A DNA stretch of 64,000 nt. It comes from Brassica napus (taxonomy: Eukaryota; Streptophyta; Magnoliopsida; Brassicales; Brassicaceae). The position numbers were made by a program, and so were the translations under genes. Positions within the stretch are counted from its first letter, which is position 1. Each line of letters starts with the position of its first letter. The DNA lies in contig NC_063444.1 in NCBI RefSeq assembly GCF_020379485.1, positions 3,916,652 to 3,980,651 on the forward strand, in the 5' to 3' direction. Below the pieces are notes generated by a model. That model saw only the letters and a program-made list of their open reading frames with translations. It was not told where the DNA came from and made no database searches. This document shows, piece by piece, positions 33,830 to 43,037 of this stretch.

Positions 33830-34523
33830 TTAATTCATGCAACTTATTTTGACCCTGGAGCTGACGGGTCTGAAGATGTAAGGCTGGCCGGCATAAGCGA
33901 ACTCAGCTGTGGCTCCAGCTGGCATAACTTCTCCATTAATCAGAAGACACGTTCTTCCTTGTGGGCGAAGTAGCCATGGCTTGACAGGATTCACAGGAGC
34001 AAACCCTCCGCATGAGAGAGTCACCTGCTTCTGAGGACAGTTACACGTGTTGACAACCGTCACTTTCCACTCCGGTTGTCCGGCAACTTGTCTCCCCGTC
34101 CTCACCGCGCCGATCTGGAGGTCACTGAAAGCGCAGCGGCATTGTCCTGTGTGGGTTATGTGTCCTTTTTTATCAGTTTTGTAACTCTATGTGTATATGA
34201 AAAAGAATGGAGACATATGGATATACTTGTAACATATATATATAGAGAAAGACATCCTAAATATATGAAACAATATCTTAAATATTTGAAATCTCATTTC
34301 AGATCATATATTTTCATATAATATAATCCAAAGAACAGAAGCATCAAACGAAAAAAAAAAACGGATTAAGCATCCCATGATGATGACTGGATATTAAGAT
34401 TAGATATATGCACTAAACGCATGAAATTTCTGAGATATATGCCTTTAGAGATTCGATTACATTACCTTGAGTAACCATAGACAGAAGTAGAAACATAAGA
34501 AAATACTTAAGAGCAAATGCCAT
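33830..34523 (-). CDS. Small secreted cysteine-rich protein, TPD1-like family, copy 1
   Basis: Exon 1 is 34523-34466 and exon 2 34146-33830, together 124 residues. Exon 1 encodes almost exactly a signal peptide (MAFALKYFLMFLLLSMVTQG). The mature part carries seven cysteines (QCRC, NTCNC, LSCGG, RTC, ISC) and the pattern PEWKVTVVNTC ... LSCGGF ... LINGEVMPAG seen in the TPD1-related family, which Arabidopsis annotation often mislabels as beta-1,3-N-acetylglucosaminyltransferase. TPD1 itself is a secreted ligand of the EMS1 receptor kinase in anthers; no such role is shown for this branch. The frame is intact. It is the most diverged of the three local copies. Confidence 0.8.
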
Positions 34524-34778
34524 TGTTATTGTGATTTTTGTTTTTTAAGAGATGGAGAGTGAGAAAAGAATCTGTCAAGTTTATATAGCCATTGCGTATG
34601 TTAACGTGAAGTCTCTTGCTTCCGTAATTAATAACCAATAGAGTTACAATTCTTGAATTCATTAGAATCTATAAACCTTTTTTTTGGAACGATATTATAT
34701 TATATAAACACAATTAATAAATAAACGACAATCTTGTAACTAAATATACTCCATCGATTCTGTAATATAAGATACTCC

Positions 34779-35020
34779 GATCCCTCCGTTTCAAATTAAT
34801 TATCGTTATAACTTATAATTTTGTTAAAAAATAAATGTCGTTTTATGATTTCAATGCAATTTTCTACTAATTTCTCTATTTATCCCTAATTAAACTAAGA
34901 TAAACAATAAATGTTATGCAATTATAATGGTTAAACAAGGGTAAATTTGAGCATTTAACTAGTTTCTTAATTTGTGTGCAAAACTCTAGAACGACAAATA
35001 ATTTGAAACGGAGAGAGTAT
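34779..35020. mobile_element. Stowaway-like MITE
   Basis: Left end ATCCCTCCGTTTCAAATTA and right end, reversed, ACTCTCTCCGTTTCAAATTA, followed by ATTATCGTT/TTTGTCGTT. The inverted termini are clear over about 28 bp. It lies just upstream of TPD1-like copy 1. An additional TACTCCATCGATTCTGTAAT at 34747 may be a piece of another MITE. Confidence 0.7.
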
Positions 35021-35104
35021 TTGAGAGAAAATTTGATGTTTCAAAATATAAAATTAATATTTTAAAGATAATTTTAACTTTATTGAAAATTGATTGACTA
35101 ATAA

Positions 35105-35330
35105 TATTCCCTCATTTCTTAAAGATGAATGTACTGGTAAGAAAACATATTAATTATGAATCATTTTTTTTTTTAAATTATCAAATTCCAATGCTTTTTA
35201 ACCAATAGTTTTTCAATAAATTCAATTAATTTTATTAAAATTTGTAATTTTTGTATAGAAAACATAAAAAAAAACTATTTTTTTGGAACAATTTCTCTAA
35301 AATTTTTATCTTAGTGAAACAGAGGGAGTA
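35105..35330. mobile_element. Stowaway-like MITE
   Basis: Left end TATTCCCTCATTTCTTAAAG and right end, reversed, TACTCCCTCTGTTTCACTAA, both running into AAGAT. About 226 bp. Confidence 0.6.
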
Positions 35331-35631
35331 TGTTACTTCATAAATATTGGTTAACTCGATTTAAAGTTATATTATTAAAAAAATATTTTTACAAAATAAA
35401 TTTCCTAATCCTTATACTTTTAATCAAAACATTTTTTATTACGAAATGAATAGAGTATTTATAGACCCGTTGGCAATGTATATTATTACTTGTTGACTGC
35501 TTGTAAATGGCTCATGGCTGGTCAACACATCTTCAATTCCATTTATGACATTTAAGGTAGCGGAAGGTGTATATCTCTTTGCTCTTTACGTGGTTACTGT
35601 CTTTATTTGTATTGTCATTCATGGAGAAATT

Positions 35632-35959
35632 TTTTTTTTTGTCACTAAACATACTTAAATTAAAGCCCAAAAAAGGCAAAGTCGGCCCACTAGGTGGGGG
35701 ATTACACAGAAACAGCTCTAAGGGTCTGTTTAGCCAAAGAGTCTGCTCTTTCATTGTTCTTGCGTGGAATATGAGAAAAAACGATAAAATCAAACTCAGA
35801 GGAGATTTCTTGAATATCTCTGACGATACTCACAATTTCCTTCATCTGTTGTTTGTTGTTGATTGCTGCTATGAGCGTTAAGCTGTCGGAGCAAACCCTG
35901 AGCTTTGAGAGCTTCATTGTTGCCGCCATACAGAGGCTTGATCTGACTGCAGTTGTCCA
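35632..35959 (-). mobile_element. 5'-truncated LINE with RNase H domain end
   Basis: The minus strand holds the last part of a LINE RNase H domain: a CSDSLTLIAAINN strand and the closing FSHIPRKNNERADSLAKQT, then a stop, a short 3' tail and poly(A) (T run from 35632). GGAGAAATT flanks it at 35623-35631 and 35960-35968, a 9-bp target duplication. It is a typical dead-on-arrival insertion of ~330 bp between TPD1-like copies 1 and 2. Confidence 0.85.
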
Positions 35960-36300
35960 GGAGAAATTAAACTACGTATGTTGATCATTTCTTAGATATT
36001 TATATGATCATGAAAGCGTGGTCGAATAATGCAGTTGCAATGAGTATTGTTTTTTTAACGGCCTAGATGAAAGTGTGGCTTAGAGAAATAAAACGATAAA
36101 CACTACAATTGTTTGGTCACCAAAATGTGAACAGTAATAGATACTACTAATAAAATGACATAAAACTCAATAATAAAACGCGTACATATTTATTAGTCTA
36201 TATATATATATATGTGTGTGTGTAATAATGATCATCAGTTTTACATGCTCATCAACTAACAAACATGAACAAATACCAAATTAAACTAAGGGCAGAAAAT

Positions 36301-36846
36301 TTAAGAGCAAGCGATTCCACCCGACTCCATTTGGATATCGAACTTCTTGGCCCATACGTATTTGAAAACGAAGTCAGTATGGCCATATAGATTGTTGGTT
36401 ATCTTACACTCGTTACCGGATATCGATATCTGCGAATGGTCGATGGGCGTGAGCGATTTTAAACCGACACATGTCAATACTATGTCAGTGCCTGTGCAGG
36501 TGCAAGGGTTCGTCACTCTCACTTCCCATTCTGGTGTATTCTTGATCATTTTTCCGGTTTTGGATTGCTTCAGATATATATTCTCAAAGGTTCCGGGTCC
36601 ATAACACCCAAATCCTAAATATTTCAAGGGCAAAATAATTATGAAAGAAAATTAGTTATAGAATACACATTACGTGATGTTACGTTAAAAACGGTGTAAG
36701 CTTTAAACAAATTGGATCTGTTATATATAATAATGTGCGACGATTGTAACATTTTGTTCTATATAAATGTATTATATAACTATACCTTGGGAGACGAAAG
36801 CAAAGAGGAGAATGAGGCAAAGGAATTTGCATGCATTTGTTTTCAT
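36301..36846 (-). CDS. Small secreted cysteine-rich protein, TPD1-like family, copy 2
   Basis: Exon 1 is 36846-36786, encoding the signal peptide MKTNACKFLCLILLFAFVSQ. Exon 2 is 36614-36301. The total is 124 residues. Six cysteines remain after the signal (FGC, PCTC, LTC, NEC, IAC). The pattern TPEWEVRVTNPCTCTGTDIV, LTCVGLKSLTPIDHS and the C-terminal KKFDIQMESGGIACS match the TPD1-like small proteins. Splice sites are consistent (GTATAG donor, ATTTAG acceptor). The frame is intact, so this is the best candidate for a working gene in the pair 36.2-38.3 kb. A tandem copy follows about 1.4 kb to the right. Confidence 0.82.
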
Positions 36847-37408
36847 GGTTTGATGTTTGGATATTTATCAGAGAATATGTAAAACTTAGTAAATATGAGA
36901 ATGTGGCTGATAAATTGTGATGTTAGTGTTATTTATAGGGAGGTATTGGGTTTATTTTATAGAATAAAATATCTTTTATGATTAAAAATTATAATTTGCC
37001 ATTTATGTAACAATATTTTTTGTTTTGACTTTGATTTGACTAATTTAGTAAAATTAATTTACAATAATTAATTTTGATTATGCTATATTTACATTTAATG
37101 AAAGATATGTATATATTTAAAACTATAATTTGGCAACAAATTATCTAGTGTAATTAAATATTTTTATATTTCCATTATTACATTTTTAGTGTTATATTTG
37201 ATGATATTGATTTAATTACAATCTATTAGTTATTAGCATATTTCAAAAATCTTATCATAAAATACAAAATTACATAAATATATATCTATGTCATAATTAG
37301 TTTTAAACAATATCATGTTTAATAGTAAGTCATGTTTTTATTGAGAATGAATACAATGGAGATTCAATCAATTCTTTTTTAAAAAAATACTTGCTAAATA
37401 ATATCTAG

Positions 37409-37598
37409 ACGTTGGTGGTCAAGTGGTGTGAGGCGGCTCGCAATGGTCCTAAGGGCCGCGAGTTCGAACCTCCCCTCTCAGATATACCTCTACGCCGGGC
37501 CACCCGGGCCCACCCTGCTACTCCTAGGGTGGAAATGACGTGGCTGCTGCGGGCCTCGAGGGATGTCTGGGCCCCGACCTGGGACCCTCGGTTAACAA

Positions 37599-37606
<8 letters not shown>
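37409..37606 (+). mobile_element. tRNA-derived SINE
   Basis: An A box (TGGTCAAGTGG, 37416-37426) and a B box (GAGTTCGAACC, 37460-37470) are spaced as in a tRNA-type polymerase III promoter. A GC-rich body and an A-rich tail (AACAAAAAAAATATATATA) follow. A clear target duplication was not found because the tail merges with a (TA)n run. It lies just 3' of TPD1-like copy 3. Confidence 0.75.
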
Positions 37607-37629
<23 letters not shown>

Positions 37630-37718
37630 GTAATAATGATCATCAGCTTCACTTGCTCATCAGCTCAAGTAACTAAACAAACATGAACAAAGACCAAATT
37701 AAACCAAGGGCAGAAAAT

Positions 37719-38253
37719 TTAAGAGCAAGCTACTTCGCCCGACTTGATCTTGATATCGAACTTCTCGGTCTATACGTATTTGAAAACAAAGTCAGTTTCG
37801 CCATATAGATTGTTGATGAGCGAACACTCGTTACCGGATACCGATATTTGCGAACGGTCGATGGGTGTGAGCGATTTGAAACCGACACATGACAACACTA
37901 TGTCAGTTCCTGTGCAGGAATAAGGGTTCGTCAATATCACTTCCCACTCTGGTGTGTTCTTGATCATTTTTCCGGTTTTTGATTGTTTCAGTGATATATC
38001 ACTAAAGGATCTAGAACACCAAAATCCTAAATTTTCCAAGGGCAAAAAAATTATGAAAGAAAATTAGTTATAGAATACATATTACGTGCTGTTACGTTAA
38101 AACTTCAAACGAATTAGATCTGGTATATATAATAATGTGTGAAGATTTTAACATTTTGTTCCATATAAATGTATATATAGATAACACTATACCTTGGGCG
38201 ACGAAGTCAAAGAGGAGAATGAGGCAAAGGAATTTGCATGCGTTTGTTGCCAT
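37719..38253 (-). pseudogene. TPD1-like copy 3, with nonsense mutation
   Basis: Exon 1 is 38253-38193 (MATNACKFLCLILLFDFVAQ) and exon 2 starts at 38026, the same structure as copy 2. An in-frame TAG at 37772-37770 replaces the TGG codon of the conserved KYVW and cuts off the last ~17 codons, including the final cysteine; the old stop is at 37721-37719. The first cysteine of the PCTC pair is also changed to tyrosine (NPYSC). It is probably a pseudogene, although a shortened product is possible. Confidence 0.75.
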
Positions 38254-38429
38254 GGTTTGATCTTTGGATATTTATCAGAGTATATGAAACTTAGTGAATG
38301 TAAGAATGTGGCAGCTCAATTGTGATGTTAGTGTTATTTACAGGGAGATATTGGGTTTATTTAATACAATAAAAAGTTTTGGTAGAGTTATAGGTTATGT
38401 TAACCAAAGAAAGAAGTGGGTAACGGTTG

Positions 38430-38788
38430 TAGCTCCTTATCCTTATGTAGCCACTCAATGCCCCATCAGTTTGCTTCTCGATACTCACATTCACAAGAGC
38501 ATCTTCACCAAACACACTTTTTGCATATAAATTTGCTGATAGGAACCCGCATTCTCCTTCTATTGCAGATCTGCAAACAGAGAGAAGAATCAATTAGTAA
38601 CAAGAGTTTCGGTCTATATAATGGGAAGAAAATAAGAATCTGAACTTAGACACTTCATGCTTGTGGATTTGATTATGTGGTCGAGGAACTCTCTTTCGTT
38701 CTGAATCGTGGTGTTCACAGCAACCTGACATGAAGACCACCACTGAAATTTTAATAACCAAACTCAAAGAAAGGTAAGAGTGTAACAG
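38430..38788 (-). pseudogene. Fragment of the COPI beta gene (3' exons)
   Basis: Matches 43102-43475 of the full COPI beta gene, including the last-exon stretch [17 protein letters not shown] and part of the preceding exon and introns. The donor region after the penultimate exon is altered (about ten bases lost near 38645), and the true C-terminus is missing because the similarity stops at 38430. The right edge at 38788 is fused directly to EXO70 sequence. Confidence 0.85.
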
Positions 38789-39355
38789 GTTATAAGAAGC
38801 AATCTACATGGGCTGTGCCGGAAAAAGATTTGAGAGATAGAGTTTGTCAACAGATTGTTCAGGCTGTTGTGCCGGTTTACAGGAAGCTATATGCAGAACT
38901 ATGGGCCGTTGGTTGAGAAAGATGCGAGTTCGAGCAAGTATGTGAGATACACAGTGGTGGCTTTGGAGAAGATGCTCAGCTCTCTTTACATACCTAAGCC
39001 TATGAGATATGGAAGTTTTAAAGGAACACCGCCTAGTGAGAAACTCAAGATTCAAGAATGATGTTGACCTTAGACGCACTACTTCCACTGTTGTCTGGTT
39101 GAATGCCATGTTTTGTTGTGATCATATTGTGTCTGCTCTTCTTCAGTGGAGAAGCAGATGTACTCTTTTATACGTATATAAATACTGTCAATCAGGTATA
39201 GCTTTTTAGTCACTGATCAAAGTCCCTAATTTAGTTCATTTTATTCTATTCGATGTTATAACCAGAAGATCAGCATGTTTGTTTTCTTAGTTGTTGTGCT
39301 ACGTTTTTGACTGTTATAAATTTTCAGATCAGCATCACCGAACCATTTTAGAGCC
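38789..39355 (+). pseudogene. 3' fragment of the EXO70G-like gene
   Basis: Starts in codon context YKKQSTW and runs through the last ~100 codons and the 3' flank, matching 28261-28824. A 1-bp insertion (TACAGGAAGC for TACAGAAGC) shifts the frame. A few extra bases before NDVDLRRTTS are a second change. Without the first 570 codons and a promoter it cannot make EXO70. Confidence 0.88.
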
Positions 39356-39835
39356 AATAAACCAATTTCTTGATAATATTACATTCTAGATAGTGTCTAG
39401 GCGGCAAAATCGTTTTTTTTTTCAAATCTGATTTCTACTATTCAAATCAGTTTAAACCATTCTAAATTGATTTAAACCGATTAAATTAGTATGAATTTAC
39501 TAAATTAAGTAATAATGTTAATAATAGTTTACAAATTTGTCTAATTTATTTTGTTTTGTATATATAATTTGATAATTCATCAAATGATTTTATAATTAAA
39601 ATTTAAAAAGTTTAAAATAATATAAATATAAAATATATATAAATAAGTAAAGAATTTGCTCTAAGTACCGAATAATCCGCTTCCCTCTATACCTCTACAA
39701 AGGGCCATTACCATCTAGTGGTTTCTTGAACATTGCTCATACATTAATTCTTGATACATATTGGATCTTATTAAGTTGTTCATACACCTATTTCTCATAC
39801 AACGCAAGAATATACAGAACGTCTTAGCTTTCTGT
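39356..39835. other. Intergenic between the EXO70 fragment and CYP71B copy 2
   Basis: AT-rich. CCAATAAACCAATTTCTT at 39354-39372 corresponds to 30223-30241 near copy 1, so about 1.4 kb of the copy 1 interval is missing here, and about 360 bp of AT-rich DNA is extra. From 39740 to 39835 it resembles 30240-30330 at roughly 85 percent by eye. No gene. Confidence 0.6.
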
Positions 39836-39851
39836 GAAAGCTCGATGCTCA

Positions 39852-41924
39852 TCAATGGTGTCGAACAGGCACAAGTAGAAGAGGTTGTTTCTTTACAACG
39901 GTAAGATTACCAGCTTCTTCCATATCAATGTGTTCTTCACTAACCATCCCTTCAGGCAACTTCCAATCAAAGAAGTAAAGCAAACTCAACAGTCCTAATT
40001 CCACGGAAGCAAGCGCCATAGGCATTCCAGGACAACTCCTCCTACCAGAACCAAACGGCAACAGATCAAAGTGTTGTCCTCTGAAATCTACAGAACTGTT
40101 AGCAAACCGTTCAGGGATGAACTCTTCAGGATCGGTCCATCGCCTGGGGTCACGTCCTATGGCCCATACGTTGAGTTGGATTTGTGTTTTGGGAGGTATA
40201 TCGTAGCCGTTGATCTTGACGTGAGACATAGTTTCTCTGGGGACTAATAATGGAGCTGCTGGGTGTAGCCTAAACGTTTCCTTGATTATGAGCTTTAGGG
40301 TAACCAACTTTGTCAACGTCTTCTTCAGTGATCCTCTCCTTGTTGAGCCCTAGGGTGGTTCGGATCTCTTCTTGTGCCTTTCTCATCACTTTAGGGTTTC
40401 TAACGAGTTCTGTCATGGCCCATATCATGGTTATAGCTCCTGTATCTATCCCTGCAAGAAATATGTTCTGACAAAACACAAAAATACATAAAAACACATA
40501 TAAGCACAAGGTTTGGAAATCAAGTCAGTGTTTGCATTTGTATGTGAATTTTTGTTTTGGTAACGTGAAGGTCACGTAAAATCAGATGCAAACAAATGAA
40601 ATGAATGATCAAGACCTATATAATTGTAGTATAGTGGTCTGGTCCTAGTAGTTGGTTTTAAAATCCATCTTACTGCTACCTACATGGAGACTGTATCTTT
40701 GTAATTAATACTCTCTTTGTTTTACAAAATATCATTTTGATATTTTTTTCTTGATTCACAAATGGTATTATAATTTCAATGCAATTTTCATCTATTTTAA
40801 TTTTAATACTAATCGAAAAATGCTTCAATCTTATAAATAATTTAATTTATCTCAAAACTACTGGTTAAACAAATGCATTTATTGAAAATATAAATATAAT
40901 TCAATTATTTCTTACTTTATGCGAATATGTGAAAATGATATTTTTTTTATGAGTGAGTATAATGTAACACTTAGCAAGATAGATTTGAGATTATTACCAT
41001 GAGTACTCCCTTGATATTACTAATGTTGATCAGCTTGAAATAATCTTTCTTCCCTTGTTTCTCCATCATATCCAACAAGAGTGCAACAATATCCGCCGCA
41101 GAGTCAATAGCTTTCTTCCCTGCTGCTTCAGGCTTCAAATGGTCATCAATCACATGCTGGTAAAAGGCATCAAGCTCTTCAAACACTTTGTTTATCCTCT
41201 TGTGTCCACCAAACAACCAATCTAACAATCTCCCAAGTCCACCAGGGAAAACATCAGAGCAAGTGAAACTACCAAGAGCAACCAATGCATCACGTACAAG
41301 CTCTTCGATTCTATCTTGTTCAATCACAAACCCACTCTCGTTGAAGTTCTGTCCTAAAGCCACTCTACAAATGATGCTTGCGGTTAAAGAGAAAAAGGTT
41401 TTGTTTAGATCAACGGGAGATTGTTTTAAAGAAGATTCTGAAACCTTTTTCACCATGAATCCAACCTCTTCCTCTCTGATGTTCTTGAACGAATGAACCT
41501 TCTTGAGGCTGAATAGCTCGACGACAGCGAGCTTCCGCATCTCTCGCCAGTACTCGCCGTACTGCGCGAAGCTGATGTCTTTGAAACCGTATGAGAGTTT
41601 TCCCGTGGCGACAGTCTTTGGTCTGCTGCAGCATCCAAGGTCATTAGTTCTAAGGACTTCTTCGGCTGCTTCACTCGAGGAGATGACAACGGTTGGAACG
41701 AAGCCGAGATGAAGAAGCACCACGGGTCCGTATTTGATGGAGAGGTGGTGAAAGCATCGGTGACGTAGTCCTGCGAGTTGGTGCAAGTTTCCGATGATGG
41801 GAAAACTTGGAGGACTTGGAGGAAGATTCAATGTTTTAGTTTCTTTAATCTTTTTCACGAAACAGATCAAAGAGACAAACGTAAGAAGCATGAAAACCCA
41901 TGAGAAACAGAGAAAGATGAACAT
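39852..41924 (-). pseudogene. CYP71B-type cytochrome P450, copy 2, same frameshift
   Basis: Exon 1 is 41924-40998 and exon 2 40467-39852, at a constant offset of 9444 bp from copy 1, with no length change. The extra base at 40298-40300 is the same as in copy 1, so the ExxR and heme loop ([11 protein letters not shown]) are out of frame. I see two base differences from copy 1 over about 1.9 kb, including intron and MITE, but many in the first ~170 bp of exon 1 (MFIFLC..., [17 protein letters not shown]). P450s of this class are ER-bound mono-oxygenases; no substrate can be assigned. If the extra C were a sequencing error in both copies, both would be intact. Confidence 0.88.
40708..40959. mobile_element. 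Stowaway-like MITE in the intron of CYP71B copy 2
   Basis: Same ends and length as 31264-31515, at the 9444-bp offset. It was inserted before the copies became identical. Confidence 0.65.
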
Positions 41925-41975
41925 TTTCTTTTCTTGCTCTACCGACTCAGCTCTTGGAGAGATGAGCTTAAGGTT

Positions 41976-41993
41976 TTTTTTTTTGCTAACTTA
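41976..41993 (-). mobile_element. Micro-retroposon: TTAGC plus poly(A) with 14-bp target duplication
   Basis: ATGAGCTTAAGGTT occurs at 41962-41975 and 41994-42007. The bases between are a T run followed by GCTAACTTAA; on the minus strand this is a short stub ending TTAGC plus poly(A). The same 3' end (TTTAGC plus poly(A)) is seen on the 1.2-kb retroposon at 19704. It lies ~50 bp upstream of CYP71B copy 2 and is absent from copy 1. Confidence 0.7.
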
Positions 41994-42007
41994 ATGAGCT
42001 TAAGGTT

Positions 42008-43037
42008 ACTCTTCGTATCAATTATTATAAGTAAGATATTAGGAAGTGGTTTTGTGGTACACTTATTTTTGTGGATTTAAACCAGTATAATTCCATTATC
42101 AACCTATGACAACTACGATACAGATAATGATGGAAATTAGTAAGCTGCATGAGAAGATAATGAAAAATATAGTTTTATGGTTCAAAATTGACGATGTTAA
42201 AACTTTCCAAATCAAGTGGGGTTTGTAGATTTAAATCATATGTAAATTCATCGTAGCATGCAGTACTGTCAACATTAAGATACTTCCACCGTACCCCACG
42301 TGCAAGTTTTGTTATTGGTTGTGTTGTAGCGGCGTGAGTGTGGAGATAAGGGCAGGACCAGAACACTGGATCTATATAAGGTCCGAGAGCCAACAATCTG
42401 TTGTCACCACGTCAGTTTTAACTTGTCAAAAACGCCAGAGTCGCCGTCAGCGTCCTTCTCTCGGGTTATGTATAGGCTCAGATACTGTCAGCCATACGTA
42501 TTCGAATGCATCGCCGATTGATGACAGTTGAGCCTGGCTGGTGGAGAAATAATGGTCAAAGAAGAGGAACGCAAACGACGTTAAACAGCTGCGCCTAGGA
42601 CCAAAACCATGTAACTTCGCGACTCTACGATCGATAAAATTATTTCATGAAAATAATGGTTTAATCTCCCCCATCAAACGACATTATAGAACGAAAAACA
42701 TTACAGATAAAACAAAATCGTCAAGTACTAAGAACATGAAAAAACACGAAAAAACCATCGGTAACAAAATAGTGTCTTTACATATGCTTTAAACGCCTCA
42801 CTCCGCAGTAAACAGATTCAACCAACAAAAGATTGCTCAAGAGAGATACCAACGTGGTCTAAATCTGTTACCTTGTGCCACCATTCCAACCCTGTATGTT
42901 GTAACAATTAATCGGTATTGTGTACCGGGAATTACACCCGGTTAAGGAGTGTGAGGATTCCACGTATAACATATATATGTATGGACTGGATCGGAAAAAG
43001 GTTTTGGGAAGAAGATATGAATATTATTCAGCTAACC
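42008..43037. other. Interval between CYP71B copy 2 and COPI beta
   Basis: Contains a CYP71B promoter-like module (42170-42370, G-box CACGTG at 42297-42302) and the 3' flank of COPI beta. The TPD1-like cluster present in the matching interval of the first block is absent. No gene seen. Confidence 0.5.

Noticed and set aside
37416..37470. Possible tRNA gene
   Set aside because: A and B boxes are present, but there is no cloverleaf with a proper acceptor stem, and an A-rich tail follows a GC-rich body. This is a SINE.
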